Positions 53,174 to 62,330 of a stretch of DNA of 64,000 nucleotides are shown one piece after another (position 1 is the first letter of the stretch; each line of letters opens with the position of its first letter). The position numbers were made by a program, and so were the translations under genes. Below the pieces are notes generated by a model, which saw only the letters and a program-made list of their open reading frames with translations, searched no databases and was not told the origin of the DNA. The DNA comes from Methanococcoides methylutens MM1 (lineage in GTDB: Archaea; Halobacteriota; Methanosarcinia; Methanosarcinales; Methanosarcinaceae): contig NZ_CP009518.1 of NCBI RefSeq assembly GCF_000970325.1, positions 2,330,637 to 2,394,636 on the forward strand, read 5' to 3'.

Positions 53174-53893
53174 TTAAGCTTGCTCCCACTGCTCATATGC
53201 GTCCACGATCTCCTGTCCTTCAAGGAACACGAGGTCATGCAGACGGGCATATTCCATTGCATCTTCTTTGGAGAGGGCCTTGCCGCTGGCATCGTCAAGC
53301 ATCTCACAGACCACCATTGCAGGTGTGACATCAGCCATCTTCGCGATCGCAATTGAGAGTTCGGTCTGTCCCCTGCGCTCGTGCACTAATTTGTCAGCTG
53401 CACGCAAAAGTGCAACGTGTCCCGGTGTACGGAACTCTGAACCGAAGTCCACATTCTCGCCATCGAGGACCTTTTCGGTGATATTGGAGAGCTCGTTTAT
53501 TGTCAGTGCCCTGTCATTGTCAGGAATACCTGTTCTGGTCCTCCTGTGGTTCACCCAGATAGAGAATGAGGAGCGGCTGTCGTATGCAAGGTCTCCACCT
53601 CTCTCAACGGTGGTTCCAAGTGCAGGGTAGTTTTCGACCTCGTCACGGAGGATATCGGAAATGAATGGAAGACCGAGCTTTTCGGAAGATTCGCTATCAA
53701 GAGCAACACAGATCAATCCACCGCCGTCCCTGCGCATCCAGCGCACATCGTCGGGAGTGACTGCTCCTGCAGCGATCACGAAATCGGTCTCTCCTTCACG
53801 GCTGTCGGAATCGAAGATGAAGAACATCTCGCCTTTCTGTGCGGCCTTCAATGCCTTATTGATGTTATCAGTGTAATTTTCATTGGAACTCAT
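53174..53893 (-). CDS. ribB: 3,4-dihydroxy-2-butanone 4-phosphate synthase
   Basis: 239-residue Mg2+-dependent enzyme that converts ribulose 5-phosphate to the four-carbon unit of riboflavin. The acid-rich loop SDSREGETDFV, RRDGGGLICVAL, RRTRTGIPDNDRALT and GHVALLRAADKLVHERRGQTE are family signatures. It lies four bases downstream of the riboflavin kinase/regulator, so the genes form an operon. The ATG at 53893 was chosen over a GTG at 53905 because GTGAT is spaced for it. Confidence 0.95.
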   Translation of the reverse strand: MSSNENYTDNINKALKAAQKGEMFFIFDSDSREGETDFVIAAGAVTPDDVRWMRRDGGGLICVALDSESSEKLGLPFISDILRDEVENYPALGTTVERGGDLAYDSRSSFSIWVNHRRTRTGIPDNDRALTINELSNITEKVLDGENVDFGSEFRTPGHVALLRAADKLVHERRGQTELSIAIAKMADVTPAMVVCEMLDDASGKALSKEDAMEYARLHDLVFLEGQEIVDAYEQWEQA

Positions 53894-53897
53894 AGGA

Positions 53898-54569
53898 TCA
53901 CTCACATGCGCTTCGGTCTTCTATTGTAATCTTTACTTCATCCCCGTCCTTGAGCTTCAGGGTCTCCCTGAGATGGACCGGGGCTATGATCTCAAGCAGA
54001 TCATGGGGATAATGGGAACGCTCAGGTGTCACCACTGCAGCGCGAATACCTTCGATCTCCACAAAGTAGCAGTTGCAGCTTCCAAAGGTACGCTGACCGT
54101 TGGTAAAACCGGATATCTGGATCATATCTTTCCGACCGGTGTTTTTCTGTACATCTGCACTATGATCGGTAAGTCTCACATTCAGGGTGCCCGGATAAGG
54201 TACGAAATCAAGCTTTTCCTCGAACTGGGAGCGGTAGCCTTCCTGAGCGATGTAGTACTGGCCTTCGCCAAGCCCTGTTATCACATTACCGTAAAGCTCC
54301 ACCTTCTTTTCATCTCCACAGAAAATGTGCTTATAATCGCTGTACTCCCTCTCAAGCCAGGTACGACCCTCATCCGTAATGGAGATCATCTGGCCTTCAG
54401 GAATGATGTTGCGTTTGATCAGGCCTTCTTCTTCCAGCTGTTTTAATGTTCTTGCAGCTGTCTTGGAGCTGGTGGAAGTATATTTGGTGAACTCGCTGGA
54501 CGAGATCTTGACAGGTCTTTTGAGTGCACCCAGAAGGGCAAGGTGTTTCAAAGAATTTATGCGATGCAT
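53898..54569 (-). CDS. rbkR: CTP-dependent riboflavin kinase with N-terminal winged helix (RbkR type)
   Basis: 223-residue bifunctional protein. Residues 1-85 are a winged helix-turn-helix (VKISSSEFTKYTSTSSKTAARTLKQLEEEGLIKR). Residues 90-223 are the archaeal CTP-dependent riboflavin kinase domain, with GEGQYYIAQEGYRSQFEEKL, PYPGTLNVRL and VTPERSHYPHDLLEIIAPVHLRE. Known RbkR proteins make FMN and also repress riboflavin genes. The first downstream gene is ribB. A tandem-palindrome operator lies just upstream of the start, so autoregulation is likely. GAAGGT precedes ATG 54569. Confidence 0.95.
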   Translation of the reverse strand: MHRINSLKHLALLGALKRPVKISSSEFTKYTSTSSKTAARTLKQLEEEGLIKRNIIPEGQMISITDEGRTWLEREYSDYKHIFCGDEKKVELYGNVITGLGEGQYYIAQEGYRSQFEEKLDFVPYPGTLNVRLTDHSADVQKNTGRKDMIQISGFTNGQRTFGSCNCYFVEIEGIRAAVVTPERSHYPHDLLEIIAPVHLRETLKLKDGDEVKITIEDRSACE

Positions 54570-54588
54570 TTTGTTATACCTTCGTCGG

Positions 54589-54618
54589 CTCAAATATGAG
54601 ATGCATCTCAAATATGAG
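54589..54618 (-). promoter_or_regulatory. Putative RbkR operator upstream of rbkR-ribB
   Basis: Two identical copies of CTCAAATATGAG (54589-54600 and 54607-54618) are spaced 18 bases apart, and the intervening bases form a third palindrome GAGATGCATCTC (54598-54609). The array ends 20 bases upstream of the start codon. A TATA-like GGTTTATTTCC on the minus strand (54633-54642) puts it at the transcription start. It is therefore well placed to be bound by the RbkR dimer. Confidence 0.72.
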
Positions 54619-54763
54619 GTGAGAGGAAATAAACCTTTTGTTGAACAGGAGCTATAAATCAGAATGCTTTATAAAACAATAAAGATATATTTAGTTTCAG
54701 TTCCCGGATGCCATACACGCAACGGGACACAAGGTCAGCGCCTTGTTTCTAAGGAGAGGGATA

Positions 54764-55642
54764 ATGGTATACAGATGGTGCAGAGAGGGGGAAAACAGGC
54801 CGGATACCGATGGCTGGCGTCTCAGCCTGTACAAACTGATCTTTGAGGCCGATTCACCCTATGGGAAATACTTCGACGTAGCCCTGATAGCCACCATCGT
54901 CCTGAGTGTCTTTGTAGTGATGCTTGACAGCGTCCATTCCATCAAAAATATTCACCATGAAACACTCTACCTGGCAGAACTCATATTCACCGCCCTTTTT
55001 ACCATTGAATATTTCCTGAGGATGAGTTGTGTCAAAAGCAAAACACGCTACGCTACCAGTTTTTTTGGTATCATAGACCTCCTTGCGATCATCCCGACAT
55101 ACCTCAGCATGCTCCTTCCGGGAAGCCAGTACCTCCTGATAATAAGAATATTGAGACTATTAAGAATATTCAGGGTTCTGAAGCTTGTCCAGTACCTTTC
55201 AGAAGCTGAAATACTGGTACAGGCCCTTAAGGATAGTAGCAAAAAGATAACAGTCTTCACATTTACTGTCCTGAACCTCGTGATCATACTGGGCTCCATG
55301 ATGTATGTCATCGAAGGAGAACAAAACGGATTTACAAGCATCCCGCGAAGTATCTTCTGGGCCATAACAACCCTGACAACTGTAGGATACGGTGACCTTG
55401 TACCCGTTACACCACTGGGACAGGCTATGGCATCCGTTGTAATGTTGCTTGGTTATTCGATCATAGCAGTTCCCACAGGGATAGTCACCCATTCGATCAT
55501 AAACCGTAGCATGACCGCCATGCCCGTAGAGATCGCGGAAGAAACAAAGGATGTTGCATTGAACATTGTGTGCAACAACTGTGGCCTGCAGGGCCATGAC
55601 ACTGATGCTTACTACTGCAAATACTGCGGAGCAAAGCTTTGA
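54764..55642 (+). CDS. Voltage-gated potassium channel with C-terminal zinc ribbon
   Basis: 292-residue six-helix channel. The S4 voltage sensor is RILRLLRIFRVLKL with arginines every third residue, the pore loop and filter TTLTTVGYGDLVP is near residue 218, and S6 follows (MASVVMLLGYSIIAVPTGI). The C-terminal tail ends in a zinc ribbon with CNNCGLQGH and CKYCGAKL, a feature of some prokaryotic Kv channels. AAGGAGAGGG precedes ATG 54764; an upstream in-frame ATG at 54743 lacks a site. The next gene starts 28 bases after the stop. Confidence 0.93.
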   Translation: MVYRWCREGENRPDTDGWRLSLYKLIFEADSPYGKYFDVALIATIVLSVFVVMLDSVHSIKNIHHETLYLAELIFTALFTIEYFLRMSCVKSKTRYATSFFGIIDLLAIIPTYLSMLLPGSQYLLIIRILRLLRIFRVLKLVQYLSEAEILVQALKDSSKKITVFTFTVLNLVIILGSMMYVIEGEQNGFTSIPRSIFWAITTLTTVGYGDLVPVTPLGQAMASVVMLLGYSIIAVPTGIVTHSIINRSMTAMPVEIAEETKDVALNIVCNNCGLQGHDTDAYYCKYCGAKL

Positions 55643-55670
55643 AAAAAACAAGATAAAGGATGTTAACAAT

Positions 55671-57275
55671 ATGGAGATACTACTGAGCACAACGATCGAT
55701 ACCTTAATGGTAATCGGTCTTACAGCAGCCTTCCTCTTTACTGATATCGCTATCCGCCATAACCTGAAAATGGACCTTTCAGGCATCGGTCCGGATCTTG
55801 CTATCGGGGCATTCTCGGTCCAGATATCGGTAATAGCCGCACTGCTCACAGGTAAGGTCACACCGGATATCGCTAATGACAGTATTCTTCTCGTCCTTTT
55901 TGGATCCCTCTGGGCAACAACAATGTGGCAAAGTTCAAAAAAGGAAGCATTCGGCCACACGCTCTCATTCATGATCGGGACCATCATACTGACAATTGCA
56001 GTAGCTAACCTGCTGGGACTTCATGAACTTCCCATACTTGGACTTCTGGTAGCAGTTGCAGTAGTGCTGGGTTTCATCGGCTCTGTCTTAACAAAGAATC
56101 TCTACAATGAATCTATTTCCAGAAAGTTCGACTATATGCTGGGCAGGGTCACAGCCTATGATGTGATCGAGATCTCCTCAAAACAAAGCTCAAAGGATGC
56201 GGATGATCCACTGTCTCCGGCAGTTGACAGCATCCGTTGCGCTATCAGGAACAATGATGAGAAGAGGTATACAGCAGGACTGCGGAAGATCACAACCATC
56301 TCACAGAACTTCATGACAGGCTCAAAGGAGACTACAGATATCTCCAGGCATGTGAATGCACATTTGCTGGAAATGGGATTGATCGCAATGGAAAAGAAGG
56401 GCAATGCGACAAAAGAAATTATCAGTTCCATAGGAAGTATAGGTGTCTCAGCTTCAGATCATGGAAGCCAGAATGGTGCTGTTTCATCAATTGCCACCAT
56501 CGGATCCCTTTTCGCAGCCGCAAAAAGAAAGAACAAAACGGATATACACCACTATTTTGTTGAAGCTACAGGCGCTGTCACGAGGACGGCTGCCAACCAT
56601 AAGCAGGAAGCTACTGTAGAGAAAGGACTTGTCCTGCTCAAAGAGATAGCTGATCATGCTGCATTCTCAGGTGACCCTTCCACAATGACACTGGTCAAGG
56701 GAGAACTGGTGGAACTTGCAAGAATAGCAGTAAACAAGGAACAGACAACCTACCTCAGGTCCATCGTCCTCACAATGCGTGACATCGGTACCAGAATCTT
56801 GAGACTGGAAGGCAGTGAAAGGCAGGAATCCTTCAGGAAACTTTTGGACTCCTTCAGGAGAATGGGTAAGTTCATGGCCGGCAGGGACCTGCTGGAAACA
56901 ACATGGGCAATGAGCGATCTGGGAATTGCAGCTTCACGGGAACATCTGGAAAATGAGACCCTGAGAAGCATAAAGGAACTTGAAGAGGTCGGGATCACAG
57001 CTCTCAAAGGAAGTTCTGATGGAAGCCCTGACAAGATGGCTGATGAGATCGTACGCCAGGTCATCATTTCACTTCAGGAGATATGTGTTTCTTCCATGCG
57101 TTCTGAGCTCAAAGCAGCTGTAAGTTCAGTTGGATCTGCTTTTTCTAGAATGGAGAAGTACGATGAGGCCGCCATAGTGGTACAGGATGCCGTGATGGAT
57201 ATTGGAGAATACAAAACAGGCGAGGAGAAGCTTTACCAGCTATTCCTAGAGAAATATGGCGGGGAAGCTTACTGA
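55671..57275 (+). CDS. Membrane protein of unknown function, channel neighbour
   Basis: 534-residue protein. About four hydrophobic segments occupy residues 8-145 (TLMVIGLTAAFLFTDIAI, LAIGAFSVQISVIAALLTG, ILLVLFGSLWATT, LSFMIGTIILTIAVANLLG and LLVAVAVVLGFIGSVL). The remaining about 390 residues are cytoplasmic and strongly alpha-helical with repeated patterns such as EIGLIAMEKKGN, KGLVLLKEIADHA, ELVELARIAV, possibly HEAT-like. The start at 55671 lies behind AAGGATG. I do not recognise the family. Close position after the K+ channel suggests a shared transcript. Confidence 0.7.
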   Translation: MEILLSTTIDTLMVIGLTAAFLFTDIAIRHNLKMDLSGIGPDLAIGAFSVQISVIAALLTGKVTPDIANDSILLVLFGSLWATTMWQSSKKEAFGHTLSFMIGTIILTIAVANLLGLHELPILGLLVAVAVVLGFIGSVLTKNLYNESISRKFDYMLGRVTAYDVIEISSKQSSKDADDPLSPAVDSIRCAIRNNDEKRYTAGLRKITTISQNFMTGSKETTDISRHVNAHLLEMGLIAMEKKGNATKEIISSIGSIGVSASDHGSQNGAVSSIATIGSLFAAAKRKNKTDIHHYFVEATGAVTRTAANHKQEATVEKGLVLLKEIADHAAFSGDPSTMTLVKGELVELARIAVNKEQTTYLRSIVLTMRDIGTRILRLEGSERQESFRKLLDSFRRMGKFMAGRDLLETTWAMSDLGIAASREHLENETLRSIKELEEVGITALKGSSDGSPDKMADEIVRQVIISLQEICVSSMRSELKAAVSSVGSAFSRMEKYDEAAIVVQDAVMDIGEYKTGEEKLYQLFLEKYGGEAY

Positions 57276-57335
57276 TCTCTATCTCATACATTCAGATTAA
57301 CAGGACTTTCAAATGCCAGGCAGAAACTACCTCTA

Positions 57336-57755
57336 ATGGAAAATGAGATAGATATCATGGAATCCTCGAAAGAACTCTCACTTATAGCCCCGTGCGGGAT
57401 GAACTGTGGCATCTGCACGGCTTACCTTAGAGATAAGAACAAGTGTCCCGGTTGTAGAAGACTAGATGTTACTAACTCCAAATGCAAACAGATCAGGCAC
57501 TGTCCTACTTTTGAAAATGGCAGGGAACAATTCTGTTTTGAGTGTAAAAAGTTCCCATGCAGGAGATTGAAACAGTTAGATGAGAGATATCGAACCAAAT
57601 ACAATATGAGTATGATAGAAAATCTCGAATATATCAAAAAATTTGGTTTAAAAGAATTTGTTGCAAATGAAAAGACGAGATGGACATGTCCTGAATGTGG
57701 AGGCACCATTTGTGTACATGTGGGAACCTGTTCAAGCTGTGGAAAAAAGAAATAA
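57336..57755 (+). CDS. DUF3795 family cysteine-rich protein
   Basis: 139-residue protein with many cysteines: APCGMNCGICTAYLRDKNKCPGC, KCKQIRHC, CFECKKFPC, CPECGGTIC and CSSCGKKK. The N-terminal C-G-x-x-C-x-x-C pattern defines DUF3795, probably a zinc or iron-sulfur protein of unknown function common in methanogens and anaerobes. A later ATG (57357) could also be the start. It follows the channel pair by 60 bases. Confidence 0.88.
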   Translation: MENEIDIMESSKELSLIAPCGMNCGICTAYLRDKNKCPGCRRLDVTNSKCKQIRHCPTFENGREQFCFECKKFPCRRLKQLDERYRTKYNMSMIENLEYIKKFGLKEFVANEKTRWTCPECGGTICVHVGTCSSCGKKK

Positions 57756-57818
57756 TGAGTTCTTTGAAATGCACAGATCTGACATTTGACCTAAGATTAT
57801 GTTAATCGCTATGGACAT

Positions 57819-57829
57819 AACATATATGT
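57819..57829 (+). promoter_or_regulatory. TATA box of ftr
   Basis: ACATATATGTA lies about 53-63 bases upstream of the ftr ATG, placing transcription initiation near 57850 and leaving a leader of about 30 bases with an AGGTG site. This is a strong, symmetrical element, as expected for an abundant methanogenesis enzyme. Confidence 0.6.
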
Positions 57830-57881
57830 ATTGTAATAGTCTTCTAAACCATACTAAATAATCAATTATGTAGGTGTATTA

Positions 57882-58775
57882 ATGGAACTTAACGGAGTAG
57901 AGATCGAAGATACGTTCGCAGAGGCCTTCCCAATCAAGATGGCACGTGTACTGATCACAGCCGCAACAATGCGCTGGGCAACAGTTGCAGCTCAGGAAGC
58001 AACCGGGTTCGGAACATCCGTCATTGGATGCCCTGCTGAAGCTGGCATTGAGATGTTCGTAGACGGTAGTGAAACACCAGACGGCAGACCAGGTGTTTAC
58101 ATCCAGATCTACACCTTCGGATACAAGTCACTTGAAGGTCAGCTCCTTGAGCGCATTGGCCAGTGTGTCCTCACAGCACCAACAACCGCAGTGTTCAACG
58201 GTTTCCCTGATGCAGAGAAGCAGTTCGACACAGGTAACAAGCTCAGGTACTTCGCAGACGGAACAGAGTCCCAGACCGAGGTCGGTGGCCGCAAGATGCA
58301 CGTGATCCCAATGATGGAGGGTGACTTCCTTGTGGAGGATTCCCTTGGTGCTATCGAAGCTATTGCAGGTGGAAACTTCTTCATCTTCGCAGACTCACAG
58401 ATGAACGCTCTTACAGCAGCAGAGAATGCAGTTGATTCTATCCAGGCTGTCGAGGGTGTAGTCACACCATTCCCAGGCGGAATCGTTGCAAGTGGTTCCA
58501 AAGCAGGAGCAAACAAGTACAAGTTCCTCAAGGCAACAGCTAACGAGAAGTTCTGCCCAAGCATCAAGGACACAGTAGAAGGTTCAGAGATCCCTGCAGA
58601 CGTCAACTGTGTCTATGAGATCGTTATCAACGGTGTGGATGCAGACGCTATCAACGAAGCAATGGCAGCAGGTGTCGAAGCAGCTGTAAATGTACCTGGT
58701 GTCAAGAAGATCACCGCAGGTAACTACGGCGGAAACCTCGGACCACACAAGTTCAACCTTCACGACCTTTTCTAA
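57882..58775 (+). CDS. ftr: Formylmethanofuran:tetrahydromethanopterin formyltransferase
   Basis: 297-residue cytoplasmic enzyme that transfers the formyl group between methanofuran and tetrahydro(sarcina)pterin. In methylotrophic methanogens it runs in the oxidative direction to CO2. The N-terminus [20 protein letters not shown] and regions [27 protein letters not shown] and [18 protein letters not shown] at the C-terminus are near-identical to known Ftr proteins. The high proportion of GCA/AAG/CTT codons suggests strong expression. Monocistronic. Confidence 0.98.
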   Translation: MELNGVEIEDTFAEAFPIKMARVLITAATMRWATVAAQEATGFGTSVIGCPAEAGIEMFVDGSETPDGRPGVYIQIYTFGYKSLEGQLLERIGQCVLTAPTTAVFNGFPDAEKQFDTGNKLRYFADGTESQTEVGGRKMHVIPMMEGDFLVEDSLGAIEAIAGGNFFIFADSQMNALTAAENAVDSIQAVEGVVTPFPGGIVASGSKAGANKYKFLKATANEKFCPSIKDTVEGSEIPADVNCVYEIVINGVDADAINEAMAAGVEAAVNVPGVKKITAGNYGGNLGPHKFNLHDLF

Positions 58776-58901
58776 GGTCGTCACTTTTTTCTTTTCTCTT
58801 TTTGGGTCTCATTTTCAATTTTCACCGGACTTCATTAATTTCAACACACCACGTCTTTACCAGACGCATCAATAACAATTAATTCAAAAAAAGGTGAGAG
58901 C

Positions 58902-59489
58902 ATGCAGGAATATCTTCGTCCCACTGAGATAATCGACTGGAAACATCCGGAAGTTGAACAACTGGCAAAAGAGCTTGCATCCGGTCTTGACGATCCTGTT
59001 GAAATAACAGGTAAATGCTTTGAATGGGTAAGGGATGAGATTTATCATAGCCATGACCACTGCATGAATCCCATCACCCTGAAGGCTTCCGAGGTACTGG
59101 CAGCAGGAACCGGATACTGTTATGCTAAAAGCCATCTTCTGGCAGCCTTATTGAGGGCGAACGACATTCCTGCCGGCTTTTGTTACCAGCGCCTGAGCAG
59201 GGATGATAATGGTGAACCCTTCTGTCTTCACGGGCTGAATGCTGTCTACCTGCCCGGGATCGGATGGCTTCGGATCGATGCAAGGGGAAACAAAAAAAGT
59301 ATTGATACGAAGTACAACCCACCGGAAGAGTCACTTGCATACGAAATAAAGGTCAAGGGCGAAGCCGATCTACCGGAGATCTGGGCAGACCCGTTACCTG
59401 TCATTGTTGAAGTACTAACAAAATATGACAATTATGAAGAAGTCTGGGAGAATCTCCCCGATATCCCATTGATACGAAGCAGGTCGTAA
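58902..59489 (+). CDS. Transglutaminase-like domain protein
   Basis: 195-residue protein with the transglutaminase/protease catalytic triad pattern: Cys in GTGYCYAKSHLLAALLRA, His in FCLHGLNAVYLP and Asp in GWLRIDARGNK. Archaeal members of this family are small, cytoplasmic and uncharacterised. AAGGTGAGAGC precedes the ATG. The substrate cannot be inferred; it lies alone between ftr and the TraB gene. Confidence 0.88.
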   Translation: MQEYLRPTEIIDWKHPEVEQLAKELASGLDDPVEITGKCFEWVRDEIYHSHDHCMNPITLKASEVLAAGTGYCYAKSHLLAALLRANDIPAGFCYQRLSRDDNGEPFCLHGLNAVYLPGIGWLRIDARGNKKSIDTKYNPPEESLAYEIKVKGEADLPEIWADPLPVIVEVLTKYDNYEEVWENLPDIPLIRSRS

Positions 59490-59560
59490 GTGATGGATCG
59501 ATCACACAAAAAATACAGACCTGGAAAATAATAAAAAAAGATTACAGGCAACAGGCTACT

Positions 59561-60955
59561 TCAAAGACCTATTGCCATAAGACCTGTATTGATAACTTCC
59601 CTCGGATCGATACCAGCTACCTGCATCATCACATAAACACCTATGAACGTACCGATGGTACTTCCGATATTTGCAAGTGCTGCAACCATGATCACGCGGA
59701 AGAAATTATTCTCCTGAAGCTCCTTGAAGCTTTCCAGCTTGACCATTTCCTTCAGGTCTGCAGTGGTAGGGTTCCTCTGCTTGGCCTCCATAAGTCCTGC
59801 GAACCATCCTGCTGCCATCATCGGGTTCAGGGATGTCAGCCATGCCACGAGGAAAGCCGTGATCACCGAATAAGGATGACCTTTTGCAAGAGCGGCTCCG
59901 ATGGAACTCAAGATACCATTTATGATGAACCACCAGCCAAAGGCCAGCAGTAAGAGCTCAATTGGTGTACCTGACATTATCAGTAGCATGAATGTTGCAA
60001 GTGCTATCCCCACGATACCAATTCCAATGATCTTCATGAAATTGAAGCGCTTCTGCGGGAGCTCGGTAAGTGAGGACATCGGAGGTATTGACTTCGGTTC
60101 CTTGAGATATTGCTCAACTCCAGCCCTGTGGCCTGCACCAAGCACTGCAACGATCTTCTTGTTGCCTCCTCTGGCAGTCCTGATGAGATTTCCTGCAATG
60201 TAGGCATCCCTCTCATCGATCAGAACAGCTGCAGCATTCGGGGATGCTTCACGAAGCTCGTCGGTGAGCATGGTGACCATGTCCTGATTTGTGATGTTGT
60301 CAATATCAATGCTCTTTGAAGAGCCGATACCCAAAGCAGATGCGATGAGGGTTACAACAATGTTCAGTTTCTCGAAAAATCCCATCTTGCTCCAGAAACG
60401 CTGCAGGGTCAGCTGGATATCACGATCAACAAGAGCTATCTTCGCACCACTGGCCTCAGCAGCCTCGATGGCTGTGATCATCTCAGCACCAGGCTGGACG
60501 CCCATCTCATCACCGATCTTCTTCTGCACATAGGCAAGCAACAGGTGTACAAGGAAGTAGTAGATCTTCCCGCCACTCAGGATATCCTTGATAGGTACCT
60601 CTGAATCCTTGACATTACCTTTCAGTGAATCATACCTGCTCTTACAAAGTTCCACAGCAACTATGTCAGGTTTCTCACGCTCGATGGTATCAATTACCTC
60701 GTTGACACTCTTCTCCGAAACGTGAGCTGTTCCCACTATTATTATCTGGGAAGGCTGGGGGGTGGTTTGAAGAGCATCCGGCTGTTTTACCGCAGGAGCA
60801 AGGGAAGAAGTCTGTGAAAAAGTTGCATCCCCCTGGCCTGAATAGGCCGAACCGGATACTGTGTCGTAATTATAATTAGAAGCAGCATTCTGAGAATCCG
60901 TAATGACAACTTCATCCGGTTTCTCTTCTGCTGTTTTGTAAGCCATACTGTCCAT
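59561..60955 (-). CDS. TraB family membrane protein
   Basis: 464-residue protein of the TraB/PrgY/GumN-like family. An N-terminal disordered region of about 70 residues rich in Ser/Gln/Asn is followed by VGTAHVSEKSVNEVIDTIEREKPDIVAVELCKSRYDSL and LVDRDIQLTLQRFW, the TraB/Tiki-type metalloprotease-like core, and then about five membrane segments at the C-terminus. Relatives restrain pheromones or act as membrane proteases. It follows the S2P-CBS gene by eight bases in the same operon, supporting a joint role in membrane proteolysis or signalling. Confidence 0.9.
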   Translation of the reverse strand: MDSMAYKTAEEKPDEVVITDSQNAASNYNYDTVSGSAYSGQGDATFSQTSSLAPAVKQPDALQTTPQPSQIIIVGTAHVSEKSVNEVIDTIEREKPDIVAVELCKSRYDSLKGNVKDSEVPIKDILSGGKIYYFLVHLLLAYVQKKIGDEMGVQPGAEMITAIEAAEASGAKIALVDRDIQLTLQRFWSKMGFFEKLNIVVTLIASALGIGSSKSIDIDNITNQDMVTMLTDELREASPNAAAVLIDERDAYIAGNLIRTARGGNKKIVAVLGAGHRAGVEQYLKEPKSIPPMSSLTELPQKRFNFMKIIGIGIVGIALATFMLLIMSGTPIELLLLAFGWWFIINGILSSIGAALAKGHPYSVITAFLVAWLTSLNPMMAAGWFAGLMEAKQRNPTTADLKEMVKLESFKELQENNFFRVIMVAALANIGSTIGTFIGVYVMMQVAGIDPREVINTGLMAIGL

Positions 60956-60963
60956 TTTCTATA

Positions 60964-62067
60964 TCACTCGCTCAATAACATCATAGTATGCATCAGGTCG
61001 GTCCTGGAAAGGATACCGCACACCGATCCATTTTCATCGACCACCAGTAACCTCCCAATATTGTTGGAGGTCAGCAGTTTGAAAGCATCTGCGGCAGTCG
61101 CCTCTTTTGATATTGTCACAATGTCCTTTGACATAACATCGGACACCAGTACACTGTACCTTTCCAGAGGCATAACTTTGCGTACATCTGTAAATGTAAT
61201 GATACCTTTTAAAGTGTTGTGTTCTATGACAGGATAACCCATATGTTTTTTCTCGAACATGAAATGGGTAAGGTCTTCTATTGTCAGTGACGGTTCTACG
61301 GAAACAATATCCTTGCTCATGACATCACTTACCGGCACCTTTTCAAGGGTTACAGTGACAGCTGTGGACCTATCCTCACCTGATGCACCCATGTAAACGA
61401 AGATAGCGATAAGGATCAGCCAGGGGTTCCAGGGGTTTGACAGCAGGCCAAGCAAGCCAAGCAGGAAAGCGAACATTTTTCCAACACCTGCTGCTGCGTG
61501 GGTTGCCTGTATATATGTCATCTTTCTTGCAAACCATGCACGAAGTATGCGTCCACCATCCATCGGGAAGGCCGGGAGCAGGTTGAACATACCGAGAACG
61601 ATATTGATCGAACCAAGTAACTGCATCATCCTGAATATCAATGAATCAGCAAAACCGGTAATAACACCAGCCACTACAAAATTGATAAGCAGCAGTGAAC
61701 CACCGATAATGAAGCTGACCAGAGGTCCTGCAAAGGCCATCTTTGCCTCCTGCATGGGATCCCTTGGGATCTCTTCCATGGAAGAGACGCCGCCTATCAG
61801 GAATAATGTGATATCTGTAATATTGACACCATACTTCTTTGCAAGATAGGAATGCCCCAGCTCATGGAGCAGGACGCAGGCAAAAAGAAGGACAGTTGTC
61901 AAAAACGAAAGTAAGTATCCCAATGTTGCCGGAACCACATCATTAAATCCATATGGTGCCGGGTTCATGGCAAAAATAAATGCAAAGAGAGGAAGAACTA
62001 TAAGAAACGTTATGTGTATCTTAATGGGAATACCTATAATAGTACCAATTTTAAAAGAATTTGCCAT
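60964..62067 (-). CDS. Site-2 protease (M50) with CBS domains
   Basis: 367-residue intramembrane metalloprotease. The zinc motif HELGH (His68-Glu69...His72) is in a hydrophobic segment and the second motif NLLPAFPMDGGRI supplies the Asp ligand. Six segments are predicted. The C-terminal half is a pair of CBS domains (VMSKDIVSVEPSLTIEDLT and VMSKDIVTISKEATAADAF), which probably sense adenine nucleotides and gate cleavage. It heads the TraB operon, so membrane-protein processing under energy control is a reasonable inference. Confidence 0.95.
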   Translation of the reverse strand: MANSFKIGTIIGIPIKIHITFLIVLPLFAFIFAMNPAPYGFNDVVPATLGYLLSFLTTVLLFACVLLHELGHSYLAKKYGVNITDITLFLIGGVSSMEEIPRDPMQEAKMAFAGPLVSFIIGGSLLLINFVVAGVITGFADSLIFRMMQLLGSINIVLGMFNLLPAFPMDGGRILRAWFARKMTYIQATHAAAGVGKMFAFLLGLLGLLSNPWNPWLILIAIFVYMGASGEDRSTAVTVTLEKVPVSDVMSKDIVSVEPSLTIEDLTHFMFEKKHMGYPVIEHNTLKGIITFTDVRKVMPLERYSVLVSDVMSKDIVTISKEATAADAFKLLTSNNIGRLLVVDENGSVCGILSRTDLMHTMMLLSE

Positions 62068-62212
62068 AGATTCAAATTTCAGCTTTATTATATATAGTAT
62101 ATCCGGTCAATATTCAAGACCTTGCTCACATACCTCTTCTCTTGGTATCCGAATGGTGACATGAATTTCTACCAGTTTCCCTGAAATAATACTTTCACCC
62201 CGCTTGGCTTAA

Positions 62213-62223
62213 TAGTATATATG
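62213..62223 (+). promoter_or_regulatory. TATA box of the 62.2 kb small RNA
   Basis: TAGTATATATG on the + strand lies about 24-32 bases before the first base pair of the RNA structure (62247), the usual archaeal TATA-to-start distance. There is no protein gene downstream on this strand for over a kilobase, so the promoter probably serves an RNA. Confidence 0.6.
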
Positions 62224-62244
62224 CTCACAACATAGGTAGTATTA

Positions 62245-62330
62245 GTCACGGATTCGATAGGTACACGCCTTTACAAGTTTCAAGGCTAGGTGCCATCGAT
62301 CCATCCCCTCAATCCGTGCACTTCTTTTTT
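62245..62330 (+). ncRNA. Candidate structured small RNA
   Basis: The stretch forms one long nested stem. The outer helix is CACGGATT (62247-62254) with AATCCGTG (62311-62318), next TCGAT (62254-62258) with ATCGA (62295-62299), then GGTA (62260-62263) with TGCC (62291-62294), and inner GCCTT (62267-62271) with AAGGC (62282-62286) closing a 10-base loop. A TATA box is correctly placed upstream and a T-tract follows (62321-62331). No reading frame explains it. It does not match tRNA, 5S rRNA, SRP or RNase P RNA that I can recognise. Confidence 0.68.

Noticed and set aside
55566..55670. Upstream extension of the 534-residue membrane protein into the channel gene
   Set aside because: It overlaps the zinc-ribbon coding region in another frame and has no ribosome binding site; ATG 55671 is better.
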